A DNA stretch of 64,000 nucleotides. It comes from Flavobacterium agricola. GTDB taxonomy: Bacteria; Bacteroidota; Bacteroidia; Flavobacteriales; Flavobacteriaceae. Below the pieces are notes generated by a model. That model saw only the letters and a list, made by a program, of their open reading frames with translations. It was not told where the DNA came from and made no database searches. The stretch's first letter is position 1; each line of letters starts with the position of its first letter. This document shows positions 37,589-46,899 of this stretch, one piece after another. The translations under genes and the position numbers were made by a program. The DNA is taken from NCBI RefSeq assembly GCF_025919725.1, contig NZ_CP081495.1, forward strand, positions 2,170,001 through 2,234,000, read 5' to 3'.

Positions 37589-38499
37589 TATTTTAGTTGA
37601 ATTCCTTGATAGTATTTTTTCTGTTTTTTAATTTTCCAGTATTGTAAAGGTAATGTAATTGTATGTATTAAATGTACAATAGGCGATAAAAACCAAATGG
37701 CGATAAACAAGTAATAGTAAAATAACTTTAACAAGAATTTACGCTTTTTTGGAAATTTTAAAACGAGGTTTGACCAAGCTTTAAACATTTTATTTGCTTT
37801 TTGGTCCATAGATACCAAAAAGTGACGCACCTCAACCGCACCGTTTGCAACCAACTCGGTTTGTAAGGATTCGTAATTATTTTGGTTTAGGTGTTTTAAA
37901 ATTATTGTTCCGAACTTTGTACTTGCTTGCATTTCTTGTTCTGAAATACCTGGCAAAGGTAAAAAGCCCCAAACTTTACGTTTTATGCCTGTAAACATCC
38001 AATCTACAATAGTAATTACGCTAACTAAATTAATATTACGATCAACCATAGCAATATTACCTACAAGGTTTGCTTGGTTTTGCTGTAAAAGTACTTTTAC
38101 TTTTTCTTGAGCTTTTACCCACATGTTGCGGCTACCGCTTAATGTAATTACGGGCATATTTTGCAATAACGTTTTTGCGTATTCGCTTTTTAAAAAGGAG
38201 TTAATTGGAATTGAGGGCGACAAATACCAAACTTGATAGGCAAGAATAACTAAATCAAACTTTTGATTAAACAACGTGCTAGGTGGTGCTTTTATTGTTG
38301 CCGGTATTTGTTTAAACGTTTCTGGAAAGGCATCAAAAAATTGAGATGCAGGCCAAGGAAACGGAAAAGGTTTTTCCATTTCTATGTTATAATACGTAAT
38401 CGCAACGTTGGCATCTTTTTGCAAATTGGCTACCACGTGTTGCGCCGCAGTTAACAATTGCCCAGATTGCGTATAGTAAATAACGAGTACGTTTTTCAT
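37588..38499 (-). CDS. darA: DarA-like dialkylresorcinol-forming enzyme (flavodoxin fold)
   Basis: 303 residues. The N-terminal half is flavodoxin-like with the FMN phosphate loop YYTQSGQ (about residues 8-14) and LSGSRNMW near 120. The C-terminal half ends in one or two membrane segments (about 258-290), which suggests the reaction takes place at the membrane. DarA homologues serve as the aromatase for 2,5-dialkylresorcinols, the second half of flexirubins. First gene of the long leftward operon, coupled to DarB (TAATG). No clear TANNTTTG promoter was found in the 160 bases upstream. Confidence 0.85.
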   Translation of the reverse strand: MKNVLVIYYTQSGQLLTAAQHVVANLQKDANVAITYYNIEMEKPFPFPWPASQFFDAFPETFKQIPATIKAPPSTLFNQKFDLVILAYQVWYLSPSIPINSFLKSEYAKTLLQNMPVITLSGSRNMWVKAQEKVKVLLQQNQANLVGNIAMVDRNINLVSVITIVDWMFTGIKRKVWGFLPLPGISEQEMQASTKFGTIILKHLNQNNYESLQTELVANGAVEVRHFLVSMDQKANKMFKAWSNLVLKFPKKRKFLLKLFYYYLFIAIWFLSPIVHLIHTITLPLQYWKIKKQKKYYQGIQLK

Positions 38500-38600
38500 A
38501 AAAAAAGCTTATTTAATGGCATTACTAATTGTTTGCTAAAATACTTAAAAATGTAAAAGGTTTATTTTATTCTATAAAATTTGTTGTTGCATATAAAAAC

Positions 38601-38633
38601 AAAACGCTCTTAAATTAAGTTTAAGAGCGTTTG
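38601..38633 (-). terminator. Terminator of the phosphoesterase gene
   Basis: AAACGCTCTTAAA/TTTAAGAGCGTTT stem with a 6-base loop, between the phosphoesterase stop (38663) and the dar operon. Confidence 0.75.
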
Positions 38634-38662
38634 CTATTGTAATTTATAACAAGCTATTTTAT

Positions 38663-40231
38663 TTATTTTGCCACTTGAAATTGAGCTTTGCTGATTGTTG
38701 TTTTACCATACATATCAGTAGCTTTTACCTCAACGGTATGCTTACCTGCGCTTAAGTTTTTAGGAATGTTTGTTCTCCATAAGTGAGAAGATAACATAGC
38801 CTGAGACGGGCGTCTTTCTTTAATTCCGTTTGTAGCTAAATCCCATTGGTAATATTGGCTTAAATAAGCCGGATCTGGCTCTTCAACAAACGTCATGTTT
38901 TTCCATTCGCCGTTATCAATGCGGTATTGTACATCATCTCCTTTTTTACCCATAAAAAAGTTAGCGTAAATAAAATGACGATTTCTAGGGTTAGAAAATT
39001 CTGCCGTTTTTGGTGTAAAAATATTGATTTGATATTCTGGGTTTTCACCAGCAACTTTATAATCTACTTTATATTGGTTGCCATCAAAATGCATTAATGC
39101 GTAACCTTTTGGAGTTCCGTCGCGCATGGTAGATGCTGGAACGCCTTGTTTGTTTGTTAAGCCCGAATACCAATCGCCTGATGTTGTACCTACGTTATAT
39201 TCGTGATGGGGTTTATCTTGTTTCCAACCTTGTTCTTTATCGTAAAACAATTGTTGTTGAATGTGCGTGTGCGCAGATAATGAAACGGTGTTTGGAAAAT
39301 CTTTTAAAAGCTCGAATAAGCGGTTTCTGTCTTCCACTCTAAACCATTCGCTATCGTTATCCATTAACGGAATGTGGAAAGCTAAAACTACTAAATTATC
39401 TTTCGGTACAAATTTTAAATCGTTTTCTATAAACTGAAATTGATCTTCACGGAAACCTGCCCAATAACCTTTTCCATCTCTTGGATCTGGGTACAAAATA
39501 TCGTCTAATACAATAAAGTGCACTTTACCGTAATTGAATGAGTAGTTTGCTGGACCAAAGTTTGCTTCGTACGTTTCGTCAGAATGCTCATCAATTGTAG
39601 CATCATAATCCATATCGTGGTTTCCGATTACGTTGTACCACGGTAAGTTTATTTGTTGAATGGCTTTTTTATATTCTGGGTGTAAAACTAAATCATCACC
39701 AACTAAATCGCCTAAGCTGATTCCGAAAATGGCTTGATTGGCATCAACATCTTTTATTATTCCGTCAATAAAAAACTGAACTTCTTCTTGCGTGTAGGTT
39801 TGTGGATCACCGAAAACGAATGATGTAAATTGTTCTGATTCTTCTGCTGGATATAAACCAAAATTGATTTTTTTAGGTAATTTACCTGTTGGTTTTACAC
39901 CACCGTATTTTAGCTTTGGCGAACCGTTTGGTTTATTGGTATAATAAAATTTAGGTAAATTGTACTGATCTAAAGGTATTTGGTACCCTGAAGGTTTAAT
40001 TACAAATAAGGTTGCATCTTCTGGCACAAAAATAGAATAGTTTCCGTTTTTGTCGGTACTAACCACTTCGGTTCCGTTACTAATTTGTACGTTGGCAATG
40101 CCTTTTTCTTTGCCATCTTTTTTTCCGTTTTTGTTAAGATCTGCATACACCGTTCCTGAAACTTTATGCTGAGCAAAAGTCATAGAAACAGAACCTAACA
40201 TTGTTGCGAGTAGTAATGTTTTAATGTTCAT
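38663..40231 (-). CDS. Secreted calcineurin-like metallophosphoesterase
   Basis: 522 residues. Signal peptide about 1-20 (MTFAQ), then an Ig-like or SdrD-type N-terminal domain with a calcium-loop-like DLNKNGKKDGKE, then the dinuclear metal centre: FGDPQT, SLGDLVGD, VIGNHDMD, AFHIPL and SAHTHIQQ. All expected metallophosphoesterase ligands are visible. A C-terminal beta domain (about 420-522) completes the Metallophos_N/C layout. It presumably hydrolyses phosphate esters in the periplasm or at the surface. Divergent from a SusC/SusD pair across 211 bases, which suggests joint use for a phosphorylated nutrient. Confidence 0.9.
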   Translation of the reverse strand: MNIKTLLLATMLGSVSMTFAQHKVSGTVYADLNKNGKKDGKEKGIANVQISNGTEVVSTDKNGNYSIFVPEDATLFVIKPSGYQIPLDQYNLPKFYYTNKPNGSPKLKYGGVKPTGKLPKKINFGLYPAEESEQFTSFVFGDPQTYTQEEVQFFIDGIIKDVDANQAIFGISLGDLVGDDLVLHPEYKKAIQQINLPWYNVIGNHDMDYDATIDEHSDETYEANFGPANYSFNYGKVHFIVLDDILYPDPRDGKGYWAGFREDQFQFIENDLKFVPKDNLVVLAFHIPLMDNDSEWFRVEDRNRLFELLKDFPNTVSLSAHTHIQQQLFYDKEQGWKQDKPHHEYNVGTTSGDWYSGLTNKQGVPASTMRDGTPKGYALMHFDGNQYKVDYKVAGENPEYQINIFTPKTAEFSNPRNRHFIYANFFMGKKGDDVQYRIDNGEWKNMTFVEEPDPAYLSQYYQWDLATNGIKERRPSQAMLSSHLWRTNIPKNLSAGKHTVEVKATDMYGKTTISKAQFQVAK

Positions 40232-40442
40232 TTTTTGTAATAATTTAATTGCTACAAACTTCGGAAGGGAACATTACTATATAAGAAATTGATTGTTAAT
40301 AAAAAATCAACAAAATCTTAACTTCTTAACATTTAAGTAATTTATAGTTAATTATTCATTAATTGTTTCGTAATGATAATTTTTCACTTGTTCGCGCATA
40401 ATGCGGGTACTTTGTTGCATACAAAAAATTATTATTACTACT

Positions 40443-43400
40443 ATGAAAAACAAGTATTATGAACTTTTTAAACTAACTCAGGTAGTTGCTTTATCTACTT
40501 TAGTTTTTTATCCAGGCATAGTGCATGCTAAGCCAATACCGGCTCCGCAATTTAAATTAGTAAATAACGGAACTAAGGTAAACGGAAAAGTTACTAACGA
40601 GGCAGGCGAACCTATTGAAGGTGTTATGGTTTTTGTTAAAAACACCAATGTTTGGGTTGAAACCGACAAAAATGGTGCTTTTACAATTGATTATCCTTTT
40701 ACAACTGCGACGATTTTAACGTTTAGTGCTATTGGATACACAGAGGTAGAATATACCTACAAAAACGAAAATAACATTAAAATTCGTTTACAACATTTTG
40801 ACGAACAGTTAGATGAGGTAGTAATTACTGCTCTTGGTATTAAACGTGAGGAAAAACAATTAGGTTACGCTCAGCAAAAAATTGAAGGTGACGAATTTAC
40901 AACGGCACGTTCTAACAACTGGGTTGATAACATGAAAGGTAAAGTTGCAGGTATGAGCTTTACATCGGCAAGTTCTGGACCTATGAATTCTACACAAGTA
41001 GTTTTACGTGGTAACCGTTCTATTAATGCCAACAACAACGGTGCTTTAATTGTTGTAGATGGTATTCCGATTAACACAAATATGTCTGCATCTACAGCAA
41101 GTGCTGGGTATTTATCTGCCGATTCTCCAGTAGATTTTGGCAGCGGATTAAGCGATATTAATCCAGATGATATTGAAAATGTTACCATTTTAAAAGGTGC
41201 TGGAGCAACAGCTTTATATGGTTCTAGAGCAGCGAATGGTGCAATTATGATTACTACAAAATCGGGTAAAAGAAACCAAGGTTTAGGAGTAACATTTAAC
41301 ACCAACACATCTTTCGAGGTAATTCAGAGATGGCCAAACTGGCAAACACAATACGGTTCTGGATCTGGAAAAATAAGAAATACTGCTGGCGATTTATACT
41401 ATTCATACGGAGATAGCGCTGATGGTATGAATACAGTAAGTAACTTAGGTTTTGGACCAAAATTTGACGGACAATATTATTACCAATACGACCCAAATAC
41501 AGGGATGCAAGGTACCGAAAAAACATTGTGGCAAAACTACAACAATGCTAGAAAAGGATACTGGAAAACCGGTAGTACGTTAACCAACAGCATTCAGTTT
41601 CAAGGTGGTGATGATAAAGGATCAATTCGTGCATCTATTACTAACTTAAAAAACGAATGGATTATGCCGAATACTGGTTTTGATAGAACAAACGTTTCTA
41701 TGAAAGCCGATTATCAAATATCTAAAGCTATAAAATTAAATACATCGGTTAACTATTCAAACCGTTATAGCGACAATTTACCTTCTACCGGTTATAACAA
41801 CCATAGTATTTCATACTTCATGATTTTAACCAATCCGAATGACAATATTGATTGGTACAAAAAAATGTGGTTAGACGACGGTAAAACGCAATTAAACTCA
41901 CCTTTTAGCCCGTATATTGATAACCCATATGCAATTACTTACGAGGTTATTAACAGTAACAAAAACAACACCATTACAGGTAATATTCATTTAGATATTG
42001 ATTTAGCTAAAAACCTTAAATTAATGGTACGTTCGGGATTAAATTTATTTAATGAAAGACGTGAGTTAAAACGTCCGTACGATTTAGTAAAATTCCCAAC
42101 AGGATATTACGAGCAACAACACATTCAATCGCGTGAAATTAACTCCGATTTCTTGTTAACATATACTAGTAAAAAAGATCAAGATTTTCAGTACAACTTC
42201 TCGGTTGGTGGAAACACAATGACCAACAATTTTTACCGTTTAGATGCATCAGCAAACGGATTATCTGTGCCAGATGTTTACAAACTTTCTAACGCAGCAA
42301 ACGGAATTTTAACCAACTCGGCTGACCGTCATAAAAAAGTAAATAGCTTATATGCCTTAGGATCTTTTTCATACCGCAACTTGGTATTTTTAGACCTTAC
42401 AGCACGTAACGACTGGTCGTCAACTTTACCAGCACACAACAACTCGTACTTTTATCCATCGGCTAACTTAAGTACAATTGTAAGTGATCTTTTTGTTTTA
42501 CCATCGTTTATTGATTTTGCTAAATGGCGCGTTTCTATTGCTGAGGTAGGTAAAGATTCGGATCCATATATCATTAGTAAATATTACGATTTAAGTGATT
42601 TTACCTCTTCGGCACAAGTTGACAATTCATTATTCAACATCAACTTAAAACCAGAACTTACAACATCTTTCGAAACAGGTATTGATTTACGTTTCTTTGG
42701 TAACCGTTTAGGTTTTGATGGAACTTTTTACAGAACCGTTTCTGAAAACCAAATTATTAGCGTTCCGACAGATTATTCAACAGGATACAGCAACAAATTT
42801 ATTAACGCAGGTAAAGTATTAAACCGCGGGGTAGAAGCAACGTTATTCTTTGTACCAGTGCAAACCGAAGATTTTGAATGGAGATCAACTGTAACATATG
42901 CTAAAAACCATAACGAAATTTTATCTCTTGCAGAAGGAATTGAAGGTGGTGATCAACAAACGTTAGCAACTTCTGGAACGGTTTCTATTATTGGTAAAGT
43001 TGGTGGTACAACAGGTGATTTATACGGATACGGATTTGTTAGAAACGATGCCGGACAAATTATTTACAACGAAAAAACAGGTTTACCAGTTCGTCCTACA
43101 AAAACACAATATATTGGTAATGCATATGCAGACTGGAAAGGTGGATGGAGCAACCAATTTTCATACAAAAACTTTACTTTAGGCTTTACATTAGACGGAT
43201 CTTTTGGTGGAACATTATATTCACAATCTTTCCACAAATTAATGGAACATGGTAAGTTAAACGAATCTTTAATGGGCCGTGAACAAGGATTTATTATTGG
43301 TGACGGGGTAATTCAAAACGCAGACGGATCATTCTCACCAAATACTACAAAAGTAGATCCTAGTACGTATTATGCAGATTATTACAGACGTGCAAACGTG

Positions 43401-43664
43401 GAGTCGAACAGCTTTGATGCAACATGGGTTAAGTTACGTGAGGTAAGCTTTGGTTATAGTTTCCCGAAAGAAACTTTAGACCGTTGGAAACTTAAAGATT
43501 TAAGAATAAGTGTATTTGGTAGAAACTTATATACATGGTCTGATTTCCCAATTTACGATCCAGAAACTGCAGCTTTAAACGGCTCAAGCATGGTTCCAGG
43601 GGTAGAAATGGGACAATTACCTTCTCCTGCAACGTATGGCTTTAACATTAAAGTAAGTTTATAA
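40443..43664 (+). CDS. SusC/RagA-family TonB-dependent outer-membrane transporter
   Basis: 1,073 residues from the ATG at 40443 (an upstream ATG at 40401 is not needed). Signal sequence, then a carboxypeptidase-regulatory-like domain (VNGKVTNEAGEPIEGVMV), the SusC plug (GKVAGMSFTS ... VVLRGNRSI ... LIVVDGIPI ... ILKGAGATALYGSRAANGAI) and a large beta barrel. It imports a bulky nutrient through the outer membrane, powered by TonB. The next gene is its SusD partner, 9 bases downstream. No SusR, ECF sigma or anti-sigma gene adjoins, so regulation is not local. Confidence 0.96.
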   Translation: MKNKYYELFKLTQVVALSTLVFYPGIVHAKPIPAPQFKLVNNGTKVNGKVTNEAGEPIEGVMVFVKNTNVWVETDKNGAFTIDYPFTTATILTFSAIGYTEVEYTYKNENNIKIRLQHFDEQLDEVVITALGIKREEKQLGYAQQKIEGDEFTTARSNNWVDNMKGKVAGMSFTSASSGPMNSTQVVLRGNRSINANNNGALIVVDGIPINTNMSASTASAGYLSADSPVDFGSGLSDINPDDIENVTILKGAGATALYGSRAANGAIMITTKSGKRNQGLGVTFNTNTSFEVIQRWPNWQTQYGSGSGKIRNTAGDLYYSYGDSADGMNTVSNLGFGPKFDGQYYYQYDPNTGMQGTEKTLWQNYNNARKGYWKTGSTLTNSIQFQGGDDKGSIRASITNLKNEWIMPNTGFDRTNVSMKADYQISKAIKLNTSVNYSNRYSDNLPSTGYNNHSISYFMILTNPNDNIDWYKKMWLDDGKTQLNSPFSPYIDNPYAITYEVINSNKNNTITGNIHLDIDLAKNLKLMVRSGLNLFNERRELKRPYDLVKFPTGYYEQQHIQSREINSDFLLTYTSKKDQDFQYNFSVGGNTMTNNFYRLDASANGLSVPDVYKLSNAANGILTNSADRHKKVNSLYALGSFSYRNLVFLDLTARNDWSSTLPAHNNSYFYPSANLSTIVSDLFVLPSFIDFAKWRVSIAEVGKDSDPYIISKYYDLSDFTSSAQVDNSLFNINLKPELTTSFETGIDLRFFGNRLGFDGTFYRTVSENQIISVPTDYSTGYSNKFINAGKVLNRGVEATLFFVPVQTEDFEWRSTVTYAKNHNEILSLAEGIEGGDQQTLATSGTVSIIGKVGGTTGDLYGYGFVRNDAGQIIYNEKTGLPVRPTKTQYIGNAYADWKGGWSNQFSYKNFTLGFTLDGSFGGTLYSQSFHKLMEHGKLNESLMGREQGFIIGDGVIQNADGSFSPNTTKVDPSTYYADYYRRANVESNSFDATWVKLREVSFGYSFPKETLDRWKLKDLRISVFGRNLYTWSDFPIYDPETAALNGSSMVPGVEMGQLPSPATYGFNIKVSL

Positions 43665-43673
43665 TAAAACATC

Positions 43674-45113
43674 ATGAAAAAAGTAAATTTTTTAATCTAT
43701 ACAGTAGCTTTTACATCGCTTATTGCGTCTTGTACAAGCGATTTCGAAGAAATTAACACAGATCCGAACCGATTAGAAGCAATTGGTGCATCAACCTTAT
43801 TAAACCCAATTTTATACAACTTAACCGATCATAATTCATATTCTGCATGGCATAACAGAACAGCGCATTTTATGCAAGCTATTGTTCCGTATCCATCAAC
43901 AGCTAGTGGAGGATATCACCGATATGATGTAACCGATGATATTGGTACAACCATGTGGAATAACCATTACCGTTGGTTAAAAAATATTGAGGAAATGGTT
44001 ACGGTAAGCGAGGAAAAAAATGATGCGAACTACCACGCAATAGCTTTAACTTTAAAAGCTTGGGCTTACGCAAACTTAACCGATTGTTTTGGTGACATTC
44101 CGTTTACACAAGCAGGAAAAGGAGATGAAGGTATTGATAAACCTGTTTTTGACAAGCAAGAAGATATTTATAAGCAAATTTTAGCCGATTTAGATCAAGC
44201 AAATGCTTTATACGATACAAGCTCAAAATCTATTTTCACACCAGATTTATTGTATTCAAATGATTTTGCAAAATGGCGCAAGCTAACCAACTCGTTACAT
44301 GTACGTATGTTATTACGCGTGTCTAACGTAATGCCAAGTGCTACTCAAAAAATAAACGAAATTTTAAGTAATCCTGCCGTTTACCCAGTGTTTACATCAA
44401 GCGCAGACGATGCAATTTTAATAAATACAGGAGTAGCACCAAACTTAACGCCATGGCCTCGTATTATGGATTATGCAGCTAATAAAAAATTATCATCATT
44501 CTTTATTGATAATTTATTAGAAATGAACGATCCGCGTTTACAATTATGGGCTACGCAAGCTACCGATTTACAAGGTAAAGCTATTGGTTACAAAGGTATT
44601 CCAAGTGGGTATTCAGAAGGAGAAAATGCATTCAATTACAATCCGTCTGCGCCAAATGATAAAGTTGCCTTAGCACCAATGAAAAGCATTATTATGACTT
44701 ATGGTGAATTGGCTTTTATTAAAGCAGAATTAGCTTTTAAAGGACAACTTGCAGGTAATCCTGAAGATTTTTACAAAGAAGGAGTTAAAGCTGCCATGAA
44801 TGTTTGGGGTATTACCATGCCAGATACATATTTTGACAATCCTGTAACACAATATAACAACACGTTAGAACAAATTATGTTACAAAAATACTATGCACTG
44901 TATTTTACAGACAACCAAACATGGATGGATTACAGAAGAACAGGATTTCCGAAACTACCATTACAACCAAACTTATACAACAACGGGGTAATGCCAAACA
45001 GATATCCTTATCCACCAAATGTTAAAATGCAAAACACAGAAAATTATGATGCAGCAGTTCAGGTAATGGGCGGCGACGGTCTAAACACTAAAGTTTGGTG
45101 GGAAAGATTTTAA
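43674..45113 (+). CDS. SusD/RagB-family nutrient-binding lipoprotein
   Basis: 479 residues with lipobox LIASC (Cys20). The body has the SusD-like_2 pattern: FEEINTDPNR, TLKAWAYANLTDCFGDIPF, FAKWRKLTNSLHVRMLLR and a conserved C-terminal TDNQTWMDYRRTGFPKLP. It forms the lid on the SusC barrel. Substrate unknown; the neighbouring phosphoesterase hints at a phosphorylated compound. Followed by a terminator. Confidence 0.95.
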   Translation: MKKVNFLIYTVAFTSLIASCTSDFEEINTDPNRLEAIGASTLLNPILYNLTDHNSYSAWHNRTAHFMQAIVPYPSTASGGYHRYDVTDDIGTTMWNNHYRWLKNIEEMVTVSEEKNDANYHAIALTLKAWAYANLTDCFGDIPFTQAGKGDEGIDKPVFDKQEDIYKQILADLDQANALYDTSSKSIFTPDLLYSNDFAKWRKLTNSLHVRMLLRVSNVMPSATQKINEILSNPAVYPVFTSSADDAILINTGVAPNLTPWPRIMDYAANKKLSSFFIDNLLEMNDPRLQLWATQATDLQGKAIGYKGIPSGYSEGENAFNYNPSAPNDKVALAPMKSIIMTYGELAFIKAELAFKGQLAGNPEDFYKEGVKAAMNVWGITMPDTYFDNPVTQYNNTLEQIMLQKYYALYFTDNQTWMDYRRTGFPKLPLQPNLYNNGVMPNRYPYPPNVKMQNTENYDAAVQVMGGDGLNTKVWWERF

Positions 45114-45131
45114 ATCATAAATATTAATTTT

Positions 45132-45169
45132 TTAAAAGGTCATAAATTTATTTATGGCCTTTTTTTTGT
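45132..45169 (+). terminator. Terminator of susC-susD
   Basis: AAAGGTCATAAA/TTTATGGCCTTT hairpin (one G-T pair) followed by T8, 19 bases after the SusD stop codon. Confidence 0.8.
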
Positions 45170-45269
45170 TTGTTAAAAATCCGTTGATCGAATAATATTT
45201 ACGTTAGTATAATTTTAACAAAAACATTTGTTTTTTAACATTTGTTTTTTTAATAAAATTAAACAAAAA

Positions 45270-45740
45270 ATGAAAACATTAAAATCAATTTTAAGCCTTG
45301 TTTTAATAACAACTTTATTTTTAACAAGCTGTTCTAGTGATGATAATAACAATGATGCAACACCAACAAACAGCTTGGTTGGTACGTGGACGTTTGAAAA
45401 AGAAGAAGCTTTAGATGCCAATGACAAAGTAGTTTCTACATACATTCCAAATTCTTATCAATTCTGTGAAAAAGAAATTTATGAATTTTTAGTTACTGGC
45501 CAATATATAATTACACAATATGAATATTATTTTGAAACTTGTAATCTAGATTTAACTGAAGGAACTTGGGAACAAAATGGTAACGAGATAAATATTAAAT
45601 CTGGAGATTTTTCAAACCAAGCAGTTATAAAATTTGTTGATGATTTGGTTTATATAGATCATGCTCCACTTACTGGAGATGATGCAGTAGAATATGATCC
45701 TAGCGTAACAAAAATTAGAATAGTTTTAAAGAAAAAATAA
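45270..45740 (+). CDS. Lipocalin-like lipoprotein
   Basis: 156 residues from the ATG at 45270 (the upstream ATG at 45228 adds a non-signal leader). Lipobox LTSC (Cys21) with SSDDNN outer-membrane-type acidic residues after it. The body NSLVGTWTFEKEEAL ... GTWEQNGNEINI is the pattern of flavobacterial lipocalin-like (DUF4923/Lipocalin_4) proteins. Separate from SusCD behind a terminator, and convergent with the acyltransferase gene. Function unknown. Confidence 0.82.
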   Translation: MKTLKSILSLVLITTLFLTSCSSDDNNNDATPTNSLVGTWTFEKEEALDANDKVVSTYIPNSYQFCEKEIYEFLVTGQYIITQYEYYFETCNLDLTEGTWEQNGNEINIKSGDFSNQAVIKFVDDLVYIDHAPLTGDDAVEYDPSVTKIRIVLKKK

Positions 45741-45741
45741 A

Positions 45742-45772
45742 CAAAACGCCGTGCAATGCACGGCGTTTTGTT
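45742..45772. terminator. Bidirectional terminator between the lipocalin gene and pigment block (iv)
   Basis: Perfect palindrome ACAAAACGCCGTGCA/TGCACGGCGTTTTGT between convergent genes. Confidence 0.88.
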
Positions 45773-46643
45773 ATGTATTCCAAAATTTAAAAAAGTTAAA
45801 CCATTGGTACGGGTATTTTTTTACAACGGAGGCAACACTGGTACAATATTCTTGCAGCAAAGCTTGGGCATCGCGTTGTTTAAATTGTGCTTCGCGGGTG
45901 TATAAATGGTAATGTAAATTAGGTTCTTTCATTACATAAACAAATGCAACCGGAACTTTTAAACGCGATGCAATTAAAAACGGACCAGCTGCAAATTTTG
46001 CATTTGCGCCAAGTAAATCGTTTTCTAGCACCTTTGTTCCTTCAAAGTACCTATCGCCCGTAAAACAGATTAATTCGTTGTTAGAAAGTGCATGATTAAT
46101 TTCAAAAATATGCGATAAATCTTCTTTAATAATAATAAACTTTACAGCAGATTTTTTACCCAGGCTATCTAAGTAATTTTTAATGGCCGAATGCTCTAAA
46201 TCAGAAGTTACCAAGTTAATTTGGCATTCAAAATCAATATCAGCAAAAAAATGCTCGGCAATTTCAAAGTTACCCACATGCGCACTAATTAAAACGCCTC
46301 CTTTTTTTTGAGCCAATAAGTTTTTTAAAATAGAAATACCATCAAAATCATAAGTAAATTTATGGCGTAAACCTGCGTTAATAGCAACTTTATCTATAAG
46401 TACTTGTCCAAAAGTAAAATAGCTTTTGTAAACACCAAAAAAGGCTTTAAAAGTTGAGAATTTTTGCTTATTTTTTAAATAATCATAAATAGCACCGTTA
46501 CTTTTCCAACTAGTTAATACATAGTAAAAAGCCACAAATACAAGTACTGTATATGCGGCCTTAATTCCTAAGTTTTTGATGCAATAAACAAATATTTTAT
46601 AACCTAAAACTGTTCCTTTAGATTTACCGCTCCATTGAGCCAT
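45771..46643 (-). CDS. LpxL-like acyltransferase of the pigment cluster
   Basis: 290 residues with an N-terminal membrane anchor (about residues 28-46) and the lysophospholipid acyltransferase HX4E motif HVGNFE, plus CFTGDRYFEG as the second block. It belongs to the lipid A late-acyltransferase group, common in aryl-polyene clusters. It would attach the ACP-bound polyene to an acceptor at the inner membrane (inference). Last gene of the ammonia-lyase operon, 4 bases after the ACP stop codon. Confidence 0.88.
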   Translation of the reverse strand: MAQWSGKSKGTVLGYKIFVYCIKNLGIKAAYTVLVFVAFYYVLTSWKSNGAIYDYLKNKQKFSTFKAFFGVYKSYFTFGQVLIDKVAINAGLRHKFTYDFDGISILKNLLAQKKGGVLISAHVGNFEIAEHFFADIDFECQINLVTSDLEHSAIKNYLDSLGKKSAVKFIIIKEDLSHIFEINHALSNNELICFTGDRYFEGTKVLENDLLGANAKFAAGPFLIASRLKVPVAFVYVMKEPNLHYHLYTREAQFKQRDAQALLQEYCTSVASVVKKYPYQWFNFFKFWNT

Positions 46644-46647
46644 AGTA

Positions 46648-46899
46648 TTAATTTTTAATTGCTATTTTATTTGTTACTATGGAATAAAAATCTTGAAACG
46701 TAACCATGGTTTTAAAATCGCTTTCAACCAATTTAACTCCAAAGTTAGATTCTATTAAAACCACTAAATCTACATAATCTAAGCTATCTAAATCTAACGA
46801 TTCTTTTAAGTTTGCATCCTCCACAATAACATCTTCATCAACCTCAAATTCATCAATCAAAATTTGATTTAATTGAGAAATTATCTCACTTCTATTCAT
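46648..46899 (-). CDS. Acyl carrier protein (flexirubin cluster, second copy)
   Basis: 83 residues with the attachment site Ser39 in SLDLDSLDYVDL and acidic helix II. It is distinct in sequence from the ACP at 29.7 kb, so the polyene and the resorcinol branches may use different carriers. It starts directly after the ketosynthase stop codon. Confidence 0.93.
   Translation of the reverse strand: MNRSEIISQLNQILIDEFEVDEDVIVEDANLKESLDLDSLDYVDLVVLIESNFGVKLVESDFKTMVTFQDFYSIVTNKIAIKN

Noticed and set aside
38434..38439. CACGTG core as a parS-like site
   Set aside because: The flanks do not match the 16-bp consensus, so it is only the 6-base palindrome inside a gene.
40232..40442. Regulatory elements between the phosphoesterase and susC
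   Set aside because: No TANNTTTG at a good distance, no Pho-box-like direct repeat and no riboswitch-like structure could be supported. Probably only ordinary divergent promoters.
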